Positions 38,695-50,884 of a stretch of DNA of 64,000 nt are shown piece after piece. The stretch comes from Rhodocollybia butyracea (lineage: Eukaryota > Basidiomycota > Agaricomycetes > Agaricales > Omphalotaceae), in contig JADNRY010000082.1 in assembly GCA_015501585.1 (NCBI GenBank), positions 1-64,000 on the forward strand, in the 5' to 3' direction. Below the pieces are notes generated by a model, which did not search any database, was not told where the DNA came from, and saw only the letters and a list, made by a program, of their open reading frames with translations. The stretch's first letter is position 1. Each line of letters begins with the position of its first letter. Position numbers and translations under genes: made by a program.

Positions 38695-40648
38695 ATGTCT
38701 TCAGACGAACAAACAATGATTTTTTCCAAACTCAACGTAACTTTGGACACAGAAGGTGATAATGAAAAATGTACGCCGTCCAGGGAAGATGATCTACCAC
38801 CAGATGGTGGCCGTACTGCGTGGCTGGTGATTTTCGCGGTATGTTGAATGGAATTTTGATATCGGTCCTCGAATCTGAAGTTGTGTTGGAGATCTTTAGT
38901 ATCAATATTGTACAAGGCGGGTACTTGGTGTCTTGGGGAGTACGTGCATTATCTTTCGTTAACGGCCTGAAGAAATGTTCCATCAAAGCTAAGAGCTGTC
39001 CAAATTTTCTTCAGACTTTTCAGGCATTCTACGAAACCTCACTGCTTAGCAAGAATAGCCCATCGTCAATGTAGGTACTCGTCTAGTCTTTCATGGAGAA
39101 AATCTCATGTGAGAACTAGAGCATGGATTGGATCCATTCAGGTAGCAGCGCAAACTCTTACGCGTCATTCCATACTGATCAAAGGGTGCTTCTAGTATGC
39201 GCTCGATTATACACCGGTAGTTCTGTTCGACCTATATCTATACTTTTCTGAGATTGGTCCCTTTCTCTAGGGACTTCTTGCTGGGCGGCTTCTGGATGCA
39301 GGGCATTTTAGAGTGACCTTGCTTGTTTCATGCATGGCGTTAACAATTGCAAATTTCACGGTTCCTCAATGTCGGGAATTTTACCAGTTCCTTCTCTCTC
39401 AAGCTATCTTGTATGGAGTGCGCGTTCATTTTTCAACAATACCCCGGTTGCCGAAGCTCACTTGAACTTCAGATTGGCTCTGGATTCTTATACACTCCAT
39501 GCCTGGCAATTATTTCGCATTACTGTAGGATTCATGAAGATACCGAGTTGTCATTGTTTTAAATAAAGGACTCTGTTTTTAGTTGATAAGAAGAGGCCTA
39601 TTGCATATGCAATTGTAACAGCGGGTGGGGCAATTGGTGGTGTTCTGTATCCTATCATGTTCCGTCGTTTGGAACCAAACATTGGGTAGGTCAAGCTTCA
39701 TTTATATTTCATGGACATTCGATGATTTCTTGCTTTAGTTTTCCTTGGACCATGCGGATATTTGGGTTCTTCCAGCTGGTTATTTTTGTCCTAGGCGTTA
39801 TTGTATGAGATTTTCAATTTGAGTTTCACTGGGAGTTCAGCGCTATCCAGATCATCAAACCCCGCCGCTCTCCAGCAGCGAATCTTCCAAAACTGTTGCA
39901 CGTTGGTGGTGTAATCTCTTCACCTGCTTACATCTGCTATGCTATTGCCATATTTCTTGCATTCATGGCTCTCTTTACGCGTAAGCAACATTCAGGACTT
40001 GATTTAGGCCCACCAAATGACCTCCCTATCTCTAGCTCTGACTTTTATGACCGTCAAGGGCATCAATATTGGGATTCAACCTAACATCGCCTTTTATCTT
40101 GTCTCTATAGTTAACGCTGCGACAATACCTGGTCGAATTATAGGTGGACTTGTGGCGAATCGGTTTGGAGCACTCAACCTTACTATTCTCACAACCATTC
40201 TATCTGTGGGCTTCATCATTGGATGGGCTGTGACAGAATCCCAGTCCGTCTACATTGGAATGGCTATCTGCTATGGGTAGGCTCAATAGCTGTCACCTAG
40301 GATCCGCTAATCTACTTTGAAGCATCGGAATCGGGGGATTTCTGGGACTCTTCATGGTTCCAGTTGCACAAATGGGAAATGTAGGGGATGCGGGACGAAG
40401 GACTGGGATTCAAATGACTATACTGTCTATTGGTGCACTCATTGGCCCACCAATATCCGGAGCCATTCAGGAAAAGAATTCTGACTTCACACTGGTAGGC
40501 GTTTATGCAGGTAAGACACAAATCTCGTTGCGCTGGTTTTAAATACTGAAAACAAACAGCGGTTATCATGGCCGCTTCTACAGTTCTCATGGTCATTGCA
40601 AAGCGTTTTCATGTTGGCAAAGGGCACCTTTTGAAAGGTATATTCTAA
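38695..40648 (+). CDS. Monocarboxylate-transporter-like MFS permease
   Basis: Plasma-membrane MFS protein of the fungal MCT (SLC16-like) group; substrate not known, and loss or change of H+/monocarboxylate transport cannot be judged from motifs. Starts MSSDEQTMIFSKLNV and has the group's DGGRTAWLV entry to helix 1. Further motifs in frame after splicing: AFYETSLLSKNSPSS, AWIGSIQ, EFYQFLLSQAILYG, IGSGFLYTPCLAIISHYF, KKRPIAYAIVTAGGAIGG, AATIPGRIIGGLVANRFG, MVPVAQMGNVGDAGRRTGIQ, GALIGPPISGAI, ending FHVGKGHLLKGIF. Around nine introns. The stretch 39190-39330 (helices 2-4) could not be spliced cleanly, so one exon there may be damaged or misread. Confidence 0.8.
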
Positions 40649-42253
40649 GCTATGCTGGCCAACGCTATCTGCAAAGGTATATGTAGAGCTCGGTGTGGTC
40701 TGTCTGTTAGACTGTTCCAGTGTACCAAGTAGTAACCTGGTTCATTAAAGGAAATTTTACTAGAGAAAAATAGACTAATGCGAAAACGTCCTCAATAGTA
40801 TGGGAGGCCTCACCACTCGAGGTACGGCCAGCAAAAAGTGAATTCTGCTCTAGAATTCTACTGTGCGCTAGCGGCGATCGAGGTTCAGATTAATCTATAC
40901 GCTCTGTAGGTGGTAGAACTCTGATCCCTCCATTCCCTCACATCCCATTAAGCCGTAACCTCCCCTGCCCTGAGGCCCTGAGGGTGAAAATTTACGTTTG
41001 CCTAAACAGTTAGGCAGCCCAAGCAACTGTATAGCGCTGCACAGCAAGCTCCGACTTCGCCGATGTGGCCGCACAGGTAGCAACAACTTAGCTCAGACAA
41101 TTCCTATGGGATCCAGAACCCGTGCCTGCCAGTCCCAGTGGGATTTGGTCGAACACGGTCACACGGTCATAGAGTTAAAGTAGATGATGCATACATTCAG
41201 CAGACAATCCTTACGTTGAGATTATACCGTATAGCTTCGACCACTTACTCAATTAGTAGCCTCAGTTAAAGTAGATGATGCATTCATTCAGAAAATCCTC
41301 GCATTGAACCCATTGTGATTAATAATGGATAACTTCAACCACTTACTCAGTCACGATGAGTAGTCCCCGTCTGGCACGGTCAGCGGACTTTGACACCGGA
41401 CAATATTTCTAAAATTTTACCGCATTCCACCACACTCTGAACTTCATGAGACTGGGCATCCGCTATACTTCCCTGGATACGGGACTTGGCAGCGGAAGAA
41501 TGCTACATGATCAGTGATATGTTCGCCGAAAATAGTGGAGTCCATAATCAAGATTGCATGTTGCTCAATAGAGTCTGACGAACGAACACTCCTAGGTCCC
41601 CCGGAGCATATCGTCCCAATTGATTCAATCTGCTGATTAATCACAGCTTCGAAGACCCTCCTTGGGTGCGGCTTATCCCAGGCCAGCCTCATTTACACGT
41701 CGCTACAGAGTGACTTCGAACGTTCCGATGTGCTTGATCACTACTTACCTATCATAAAGGCTGACTTGGATTGTCATCTAACTATTGCGATTTAGAATGC
41801 TGACTGAGATTTATAGACATAGCTCGTATTCTTCGAAAATTCTCAAGTTCCATGATATTTTTAACTACTGTTGGAGTAAGACTCTGTGAGTATCGAGATT
41901 CCATGAGTATCAGAATCAGAAACTATCACTGGTATTGTCAGTGTTAGCCAATTGTCTGTTTCAATGGATCGACCTCAGCTTCGCATTCTCCGAGTCGGCC
42001 CACTGATGACTTGCGCGGGAACCGGTCTTGCCTCCAATGTTAAATCTATATGAGCCCTATACGATTTTGGGACTCTTAGGGACAATTTCTCTTCCCACCC
42101 TTCCCGGGCACTCGTTGCAAACTATCACCGAGTAGAACGCAGTAATTCCGGTGCAAGTATGGAGCTTTTTTTTCTTTTGGGAATTAAAACTCCTCGCCAG
42201 AAGTATAAAGGGGAGGCCTCAGAGTTGTATAGTATTACGATTAACTTGCCCTC
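40649..42253. other. Intergenic stretch
   Basis: No gene seen. Contains a 91-bp tandem duplication at 41173-41360. The promoter of the oxygenase gene lies at the right end. Confidence 0.45.
41173..41360 (+). repeat. Diverged tandem duplication, 91-bp period
   Basis: AGTTAAAGTAGATGATGCAT starts both units (41173 and 41264), and both carry CTTC(G/A)ACCACTTACTCA near the end. No coding frame spans it. Confidence 0.75.
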
Positions 42254-43196
42254 ATGGTATTGAGCTCATCCCTCCTGAGCGAGTTGCACCTTTTACGCCA
42301 ACAGTTCATAAAGGAAAGGACTCTATGGATACCCAGCACCGAGAGTTAGTAAAATTTCTCTGTCCTAAGCTCATAGTTCTGATCGTACTTAACTAATAGT
42401 GGTCCGAATTTGTCGAGGCCTTGGTGCATCTACATATGACATGAAGGCGGCGAGGACAGTCAGCGACTCTCTCCGCACAGATCCTACACTCCCCTTCCGC
42501 CGTTCCAAGAATGGCCGCTTTGCGCTTAACTTTGAATCCCGTCACGTCAGCCGATTGGAACCCCAGCCTTTCATTCTCTCCGCTGCGGAAGATTTTGTGC
42601 GGTATGACTCAGGCAAGGTGCGCGAGTTTGAAGATGTCGACGCCCCCTTACAGTACAACTCGGTCCTTCATGCCTTGTTCCGCTTCAAAGCCTTTATGAT
42701 CAATGGCGTCGACATCAACCACCGCCCTGGGCTTGACTACACCAGCGCAAGCAGCGTCTGCACTCTGTTCCACCTACGTACAGTCACAGATGCGAGAGAG
42801 GGACTGCTTGGTCAGCCAGCACTCGAAGGAGTGCACTCCGACGGTGTCGACTTCACTATGACGACACTACTAGGGCACCAAAACATGCGAGGAGACTCAG
42901 CCGAGACCTTCTTGCACACACTACAGGAACGCAATGCAATTGCTTGGCACGAGACAGACCCAGCCTTCCTCCTGGGAAAAGTCCAGCATATGGACTTTCT
43001 GGATACGCTCTTGATTTGTGACCACGAGAGAAAACACAGCTTGTCTCCCGTCTATTCGGTTGATGAGAGTAAAGAAGCTTTGAGGGATATGCTGATCTTC
43101 TTCACGCGGAAGCCAGTCGTGGAGGGCCACGTTTCATATCCTTACGACTCGTTTAAAGAACACCAAAGACTGCCGCTAATGGTAGAGATGCTTTGA
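42254..43196 (+). CDS. 2OG-Fe(II) dioxygenase, PF10014 type
   Basis: 295 aa. Exon 1 (42254-42344) encodes MVLSSSLLSELHLLRQQFIK; a 55-nt intron joins exon 2 (42400-43196) by completing an ATG codon (EMVRICRGLGAS). The second exon lacks a good start of its own, which supports the splice. The core reads EGVHSDGVDFTMTTLLG, with H-x-D as iron ligands, followed by N and GD residues usual for the family. The distal His is probably in DHERKHSLSPVY. Bacterial members of this family hydroxylate free amino acids such as isoleucine; the substrate here is unknown. No signal peptide. Neighbours give no pathway hint. Confidence 0.85.
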
Positions 43197-44383
43197 TGTA
43201 AAGAGAGGAGTTTTCGAGATAGATTGGAGTCACTACTACCACTATTGTGTTTCTAGATTTGACCCGTTGAGGCAGGTTGTATTTTAGACAGCGAACTTGA
43301 AAAAGCTAACCCGATTGATATCCTTATGGGTCTCTCTCTATCTCTTCTTCGCCGTTCGATATCGGGCTTGGTGTTGATATTCAGGCTAGACTCTAAGGGG
43401 GTGTCTGTGCTGTTGCTGTTCGGGAAATGAATTGCGAAATGTTCCAGATTCAACGGGTTCACGAGTTCCATGAGCGTCGCTCAGTCAGACTGACAATGAA
43501 TTATGACGACGCAGACGGTGAATGTCTGGCGGATATCTTTATTGAAAGCCAGGCTTTCTATATATCTCGTTGGACAATGAACGGCGAATTATGAAGACGC
43601 TGCCGGCGCCAGATGTCATGTCGCGACGCCCAAATTATTGGAACCTACCAGATAGCGGGATGAAGACGAGAGGGAATGTGGACTGCGCTTTCGACGATGT
43701 TCTTCCATTTCCGAGGCTTTTGAAGAGGATTGAAGGAGTTTTACATCTCAGTCGATACAGATGAGTCGAAGAATGCAGTGGCAGACATAAAGCATTCCTG
43801 TATAATTGCGCGTATGAATGCAGACAGTTACAAGAAGCGGAACTTGAGCATCGGCATCGGTTTTCGAGGGAACAGAACCAGTATCAGACGGAGAACTGAG
43901 CAGGGGTTATGACTTGAGCTTGAACCAGACTCACCCCATGGCAGAGCTTCGAAAGAGCTGAAGATAAGCTGTGGAATATCCGAAGAGCGCGTATAGTAGG
44001 CAGTGACGGTATCTTCATTGCAGGAGTCGGCACTTTGTAGGTATAGTTACTCGTTCCCTTGGGACGACTGTATCCTATATTGAACGTTGAGCGTTGAGTT
44101 CAACTTGAGCCGCAGCTTCCGTCTCCCCTTATCTCTATTCGCTTTACTTTGCATCTTACTCTAGTGTGGCTCTTCTTCCACAGTGGACTTTGTTGGGACT
44201 CGGAAAAAGGAGTGTTTTGGTTTTGTACGTCGAAATGTCTTGCTATCTAGCTTCGCATTGCCTTTAAGCAGCTAAGTCCGAGAGTCGATGGGAACAGAAT
44301 GGGCGCTAATACTAGTAGGCGCTCTGAATCGCGCGTCCCGGATTATCTGGGTAGATCTTTCCCACATTCTAGGTTTCTCCACC
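43197..44383. other. Intergenic stretch, copy of 37460-37960
   Basis: 43560-44220 matches 37460-37960 in patches (GGGATGAAGACGAGAGGG, TTTTGAAGAG, CAGTGGCAGACATAAAGCAT, ACAAGAAGCGG). No gene called. The promoter of the MYND gene is at the right end. Confidence 0.45.
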
Positions 44384-47300
44384 ATGTCAAAACCTCTATA
44401 CTGGCCAGGGGAACACTACTTCTATCCCACTGGGAATACACCTGCTGTTTCTTTGACACGGGATCTGCCTCCCGAAACATCAGCAAATATCTTGCTTCTC
44501 GGTTGCGGCGATCCAAGAAATATTCTGTTTACCATCTACAACGAATATTCTAAGAGCAGTATGTCAATGAAAGACATCGTTCCCCGCACTGGTGCTCATA
44601 TCTTTGAAGATAGATGTTTAGATATCACTTGTAGTGACATAGACCCGGCGATCCTTGGTACGTGGTGTAGCATTTTGAACCTTTCTATAATCTGATCTCT
44701 CCTAGCCCGGAACATCGTGCTCTTTAGCATGCTCATCGACGGAAAGATCGCATCTAAAATTGTCTGGAGTATCTTCTTTGATACAATGCTGGATAGCACC
44801 TCGTATTCTATCCTCGTTGAACACTGTCAAAAGCTCTACGAATTATCGTTGACCCAGGAGGAATGGCGAAAGTCGCCGTATGGGTCATTGCTGCTCTTCT
44901 CTACATCACACTCACTGGAGAAAATACGTTATCATTGGAAACTTTATGTTGATATGGAGACACTTCCTCTGTCTCGTCGTAACGGTATCTCGAATGCATT
45001 CTTGGCTGCTTTCTCCAGTCAAAAGAAGGAAGCCGAAACGCACGTTGTTCTTTCATTCTCAGCCGCACGTTCGGCTGGTCCTCTCCTAGCCCACTCTTTG
45101 CCCGTTTTGTCAGAACATTACCAGCATTATCGCACCACAGGGGTGACATCTACTGACCCTAAAGTGGTTGCTTCTGCTACACAAGTTAATCCAATGTTCG
45201 TCTACTCACTTGGTGGTGAGGGCTATAACGTACATTACGGAACTTCTCCCCTTATTCCTTTCCATTTTGCTCCCCTTTTTGGCAATGCGGCAAAGAAGGT
45301 CCTCTCAGCAAAAAACGCAGTCGAGGCTGCGATGGAACAGTTCCGTCTCTGGTCTTCTGCTTATCGCACTAAAGTCTCGACTGTTATCCTGAGGTTTCTT
45401 GTGGGGGAGGCTACGTCAGTATCTAAGGCATTCCAAGCACTAAGTGCCGGTAATACCGTTCAGACGAGGATTCCTGTTGCACAATGGCAGGCCACCATGC
45501 TTGAGTTCGATGCTGAGCAATATGCAGTCTCTGGTCCAGCACCCAAGATATTTGATGTCATAGATACCTCCAATTTGGTAGATGACGTGGGCCTTCTGAA
45601 TGTCCTCATTTCTGCAATTCCATTGCGTAAATCGGATGGAATCATTTACACAGAATCCTTGGTGTCAAAAGAAGAAGACTCTATTAGAGAATTCAAGAAC
45701 TCTCTTTTTGCAGATCTTGGTGTCATTACTCTGCTGCTTGGAGTTGCACCTCTAAACTATATGTCGGGCTTCCTCTCCCGATCCAACGTTCATGAAGTCC
45801 TCATTCATACTGCCATGAAAAGTGAAACACCCCAGTTTCAAGAAGTGACAACTTGGAAATCTCCCACTTCATCGGACGATCCAGTAATGCTTCCATGCTT
45901 GAAATTTGATACTCTGCAGCTCGGTACGTTCCTTGCGGATATGTACCAGCACATGTTCGAAGATGAAAACCCTTTGTCTTACTATTCAAAAAACCGTTTC
46001 AACCAGAAGAAGGCAATCACTACCCAGGGAATCATCCATTATAACTGTGAAGCCTTTGTCCTGCTTGTAAAACTTATTCAGTCCAAACTCGCTTTTTCCC
46101 AGGAAGAATGGGATATAGTTATGGAACGGTTTTTCCATGATGAAGATGCCTTCTGGGATGATGTTACCACCATGTCAGTTGCATTCAGCCGCATGGATCT
46201 TGAGTCGCAGATGTACCAACATGGTGTATACACTGTGCCTGGTACATTTCGGCAAAATCCTATTCCCAAGATTGGAATATTCAGTGGATGGAGTGTTGTT
46301 CCACATCTTGTCCGCGTTGTATTCAGTGTCCCTCGCCAAGTCTTGAACCACGTGTTTCAAGGGAAATTTGTAGGGACGCCGTTTCTCCAGTGCAAATTAG
46401 TATTTGGTATACAGGCACATGCCTTTACCTCAGTACATGCAACATTTGGTCGCGTTACTACATGTGGGACAGCGGCTTCGCCTCGTATTTCTCTTGAAGA
46501 GGACAAGGAGGGCTGGAGAGGAACGTCACCCTTGATAGTTTCCTTCACCGTGCCTACCCAGCTGATTACAACTGCACAGAAAGATCTTCTTGTTCGCTTG
46601 TCAATCATGCCGGGCGTGATTGGTACCCATTATGCACAAAAACTTGGTGACACACTCGCAATATTTAGCGCGCCACTATTAGACCGCGATCATGTCCACA
46701 TTGTCCCAGAACCTTTGAAGTCGTCTTCAATGATTAAAGCAATGGCTGTAACTTCTTCACAGGAAATGATAGGAGCAATTGGGGAATGTAATCCAGTTGA
46801 AGTCATCATGGATGATGACTGCGAATTGGCCACTTCTTTCTGTGCTCATATCTCTGTCAAAAATTCCAACGCAGTTCATGCATTCGCAGAGCTTCGTGCC
46901 AATCCAGAAGTAAAGCAAACGGCTTCTTGCTCTATGCGGTTGAGTATTGGGGGCGCATCGCAAGATGTTCTGTTTCCATTCCCTGTGAAAGGAGCAGAAC
47001 ATCGACTAAGAGTAGCGCGGAAGTCACTGTATATTGAGGTGTGTAAATAAGCCCATTCTTCTACCAATCGGAACTGATCTAAGTGTCCCTAGATTATCGT
47101 TCCCTTGTCGGGCCCATTGGAATGGAAGATCAGACCATTTCCTGTGCTGAGCTCGCTCGCCGGTAGTATTCAAGCTTGGAATATTCATTATTTGAATCTT
47201 TCATGCCTTCCGACGGTCGATTGTTCTCATCCCGAAGAACTCAGCAAGTGGCTGAATCCACATGTCGGATCTATGATGTCTAAACGAGACCGGAGTCTCA

Positions 47301-48025
47301 AAAAGAAGCAAGAAAAAGACATGCTCATGTTTGTAAAAGATTCTCTCCATTCCATACTGGTACGTTCAAGCGGAATACAAGGGGTAAAGAAGAGGCGCCT
47401 CTTTGCATTGACAGATGGCGCAACAAATAACGTTGATACAATAATTTTTGTCAACGGATTGCTCTATGATCCAGGCGCCCATACCGTTGTATGTGAGGCA
47501 TATGTGCTGCCACCTTTGACGGAGAATGTCATGGAAAAACACAGAAAATCAGTTGGTACGCTATTCCGTCTTGGAGAGTTGTCCCATACAAAAATGATGG
47601 AGGGAGAGTTGGCATCGTGGAAACACCTCTTACCATCGTTTGTTGAGCGCTGTCGTACATGGAACCATAGGGCTAACTGCGAGTATAAGTCCCACGGCAG
47701 TATTCCTCTCACGGAAGCGATGGATAGCAATCCGCTTTGCAGCTGTGGCGAAGGGATGAATGTTGACGGCATGTTAAAAAATCCGCTTTGGCGTCCCTTT
47801 GCTCCACATGTTACAAGAATCGCATTATCACCATTGTTCGCTGTTACATACTTAGATTCCATCACGAAGGATCCCAACTCTCGTCGCTGCTGGCTCTGCA
47901 GAGGAAAAGGGAAGCCAAAGTTGCAGGAGTGTGCTCAGTGTCAGAAGGTTAGGTATTGCGGTTCCGAGTGTCAGAAGAAAGATTGGCCCGTTCACAGAAA
48001 GAAATGTAAAAAGGTGCCAGTTTGA
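44384..48025 (+). CDS. DUF4470 and MYND zinc-finger protein, 1179 aa
   Basis: Three exons: 44384-44657, 44706-47038 and 47093-48025; both introns are GT-AG and keep frame. Start set at MSKPLYWPGEHYFYPTGNTP because this is the usual opening of DUF4470 proteins and the ATG has a CCACC context; the frame is open 96 bases further up. DUF4470 covers about residues 5-110 (LLLGCGDPRNILFTIY, CSDIDPAILARNIVLF), a fold with a methyltransferase-like glycine motif. The central 850 residues are a poorly known family region. The last 45 residues are a MYND finger with C-x2-C, C-x2-C, YC-x3-C and H-x3-C spacing (CWLCRGKGKP, CAQCQKVRYC, CQKKDWPVHRKKC). MYND domains bind proline-rich peptides, often in chromatin regulators. 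Confidence 0.9.
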
Positions 48026-48580
48026 TGCAGAGGGTGAAAATATCTCGTTTTCAATATATTTCAATAAAGTTGCGTAGTGAAGCCAAAGTTGTTCAGGTGC
48101 CGAATTTCCCTTCTCTACCAGCGTTGAAAGTTGTTCAAACGTACAGCCAAGGACAAAAGCATTTGGAACTCAAGGCCGAGGAAGTAAGCTCTGTGTGGGG
48201 GAATCATTTGAGTACCATTTGGGCCATTTCGTGAAAGCGATCATCTCTGGAAGCTTGTTTAGCAGTAAAAAACAAAGCAAGTATAACACCAAAATGTAGA
48301 TTGCTGAATAGTTAGTCTACAAAATTGATAGTATCTGAAAATGGGGTTTTCAGAGTTATGCAGCGTGTTTTCCTGATTATACTATTATCGATTCCAAAGT
48401 ACCTGTCGGTTACGAAACTCCAGCTAAAGATAGGTCAGTTTTTTATAATGATAATAATATGTTTGAAAGGTGTAGAAGCTCACAGAACACTTCCGCGTAC
48501 CCAGTCACCATATGCATCAAGAACACGAACACCGTCGTGATACCCCTCCCCAGAGCGACTGCTAAGAGTTGTCCTTGTTG
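48026..48580. other. Flank between MYND gene and YR retroelement
   Basis: 3' UTR of the MYND gene and unassigned sequence up to the B2 repeat. Nothing recognised. Confidence 0.45.
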
Positions 48581-48699
48581 ATAAGATAAAGTATCGCTGT
48601 AATAAGAAAAGTGAGTATAGATAATTTCAATGAGTATAGAACTTCAGGACAATGTCCAATAATACTGGCGAGGGGTTTGGCTGGGGCTTGGCCCCGCGT
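48581..48699 (-). repeat. B2 split direct repeat (3' end)
   Basis: 119 bp beginning ATAAGATAAAGTATCGCTG on the plus strand; near-identical to B1. Marks the 3' end of the element. A 156-bp spacer with GGTGGGT words at its ends separates it from A2. Confidence 0.85.
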
Positions 48700-48855
48700 G
48701 GGTGGGTATCCTTCATATTCTTTGTTTGTCCTTGCTTTTTTAATCGGGAGCGCGACATCAAATGCTTGGACAAACAAATGCTAACACGCGGAAACCAATC
48801 CGGAACGTCTAAACAACGCTAGTGTGAATCCTGCATTAAGGAGTGGGTGGGTGGG

Positions 48856-49009
48856 GACGCGAATTTAGTGATATTTCGTGAGGAAAATGATTGCAGCGGT
48901 GAGAGGTTGAATAACTCAATCTGTGCCGCCGCTGATTGCACGGCGGCGATAGCTCTCACGCTGCTTATCTTATCCTCTGATAAGCCGCCTTCGGCTGACT
49001 TATCTCGGA
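48856..49009 (-). repeat. A2 split direct repeat
   Basis: 154 bp from GACGCGAATTTAGTGAT to TCTCGGA on the plus strand; near-identical to A1. Directly abuts B1. Confidence 0.85.
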
Positions 49010-49128
49010 ATAAGATAAAGTATCGCTGTAATAAGAAAAGTGAGTATAGATAATTTCAATGAGTATAGAACTTCAGGACAATGTCCAATAATACTGGCGA
49101 GGGGTTTGGCTGGGGCTTGGCCCCGCGT
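49010..49128 (-). repeat. B1 split direct repeat
   Basis: 119-bp internal copy of B2, lying between the recombinase gene and A2. Confidence 0.85.
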
Positions 49129-49252
49129 TCCCGCCCGGGACGTCGAGCGTCCCAAACAGAGCCAGAGCTCCCAAAGCAGACACGACGAGCGGGCCAAACA
49201 CCCAAACAGAGCGCTGGTGATGCATAATAAATATCAAGATATATTAAAACTT

Positions 49253-50764
49253 TTACTCGTAATCAGAAATATCTATACCGTTGATGCAAGCGTCAATAAC
49301 GGATTCAAAAATTTTGTTAGCTTTACGGAAATCGTCCAATGTGGCTTTTAACCTCGAGATCTGGTTATGGTCATAAGCTTTCAAGATATGAGTAGGTAAA
49401 ATTTCTTCGAATCGACGCCAATATAAGAGGAAAGCTAAAGATGTCCATCCGCCGATGGCTGCAACAATCTCTGGAGGGACTCCTGCAATGAGAAGCTCAA
49501 CCGCGCCGCCAATGCGAAAGCTGTGGCCATGGACATTCATGAGGTCGTTCTTCTCCCAGATTGCATCACAGAATGCGAGGAAAACCGACTTTGTCATATG
49601 TTGCGGTATCCCTTTCTCGTCTATGAAGCCAAATAGTGAGAAGTCTGATGGGACTGACCCGTTCATTTCCATGTGTTTCTTCATGGCGCGGAAGGGGCAA
49701 AGAGTGGCTAGTTGGTTGGATTGGGCGGTGCCGGTAACTGAGGCGCCCAGCTCCTTTGTTGTCTTTGTCCACGGTATGTGAAAGTTTACCGCCTTCGGAG
49801 ATTTGTCGGGCTGAAGGAGGAAATGTATGATGACAGAACGGGAAACATGATATTTCGGATCGAAACCCTGTCTCGTAGGAACTGTTAATTCTTCTGGTGA
49901 TAAATTGAATGTTAGAGGAACAATGTCCGAAACTTTTGGCTTACCCAATCGCCGGCAACCCCAGAAGCAAATGCATGCAACGGCCCATATAGCACAGTGG
50001 AAAGGAATAGAAAAATCGAGAGCGAAATATAGAGCCAGCATATGGTTCAAAGTGATTGGATTACGGATAGGCCGTTTTCTGTGAGCGCCAGCAATGCGAG
50101 CACTAGTGCGAGCTGAACGTAATTGACGTGAATCTGTTAGCCAAGGTGCGCCTACAAAATCATGCCATGCCCGAAGGCCTGATAGCCAACCTTTGACACC
50201 AGCAACATCACCCATGTGGAAACCGATGAAACCAGCCAAAAGAGTCTCATCAGCTGGCATACGGAGATCTTCTGATATATTCATCATATCACAAAATTGG
50301 TTCCAGCGAAGTAGACCTGCACCATATGATTCCTTGGTCAAATCTTTTAGAGCTCCAATTATAGCCTTGTCCGCTAACTCAATAACCTTGGGCAGGAAAC
50401 TAGAAAGCTTTTCAGCTCGTTTTGCCTCCGAATAAGGTGTGGTCCAAGCATGAATGCGGTCTTTGGCGGTAACATAGGGCCGGAAGGGGCTGGGCACAAT
50501 TTCGCTACCTTTTCGTGGTTTACGATTTGAAATCTCGTACGGTAATCGGTGCGCGGTTCTGAGTATTGCATCATTCGTTTTGGGTGGAAGATTTGTTGAA
50601 GGAGTTGGGAGAGAAATGGAGCGTGGAATATTGAAAGACCTGCTGTGTATAGAGGGTCTCCGTGTTGTGGCAGTATGAGGTATTGTGGCTATTGTCCTTG
50701 GTTGCGAAGTTGGAATGTTTGGTTGAGTCGTGAATCGTCGGGAATGAATTGAAATCCTATGCAT
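49253..50764 (-). CDS. Tyrosine recombinase of the retroelement
   Basis: 503 aa open frame. It inserts the circular cDNA by site-specific recombination, in place of a DDE integrase. N-terminal 90 residues are low complexity and Ser/Thr/Pro-rich. A SAM-like core-binding part follows (WNQFCDMMNISEDLRMPADE, FIGFHMGDVAGVKGWLSGLR). The catalytic domain has the box-I Arg in CFWGCRRLGKPKVSD, box-II H-x-x-R in HGHSFRIGGA and the nucleophile Tyr in FLLYWRRFEE. Motifs look intact. The ATG at 50764 may be downstream of the true start, because a 50-nt GT-AG intron-like sequence (about 50825-50876) separates it from the RNase H frame. Confidence 0.85.
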   Translation of the reverse strand: MHRISIHSRRFTTQPNIPTSQPRTIATIPHTATTRRPSIHSRSFNIPRSISLPTPSTNLPPKTNDAILRTAHRLPYEISNRKPRKGSEIVPSPFRPYVTAKDRIHAWTTPYSEAKRAEKLSSFLPKVIELADKAIIGALKDLTKESYGAGLLRWNQFCDMMNISEDLRMPADETLLAGFIGFHMGDVAGVKGWLSGLRAWHDFVGAPWLTDSRQLRSARTSARIAGAHRKRPIRNPITLNHMLALYFALDFSIPFHCAIWAVACICFWGCRRLGKPKVSDIVPLTFNLSPEELTVPTRQGFDPKYHVSRSVIIHFLLQPDKSPKAVNFHIPWTKTTKELGASVTGTAQSNQLATLCPFRAMKKHMEMNGSVPSDFSLFGFIDEKGIPQHMTKSVFLAFCDAIWEKNDLMNVHGHSFRIGGAVELLIAGVPPEIVAAIGGWTSLAFLLYWRRFEEILPTHILKAYDHNQISRLKATLDDFRKANKIFESVIDACINGIDISDYE

Positions 50765-50884
50765 TCGAGCATATGATGTGCGCGGAACATCATTGCTCGC
50801 GCCAGAACTGTCTGGCGCAGAAGGAGCGGTTGTACTGAAATAAATTGTTAAGAGGTTATAAAAGAGTGTGATAACTCGAAGTAC

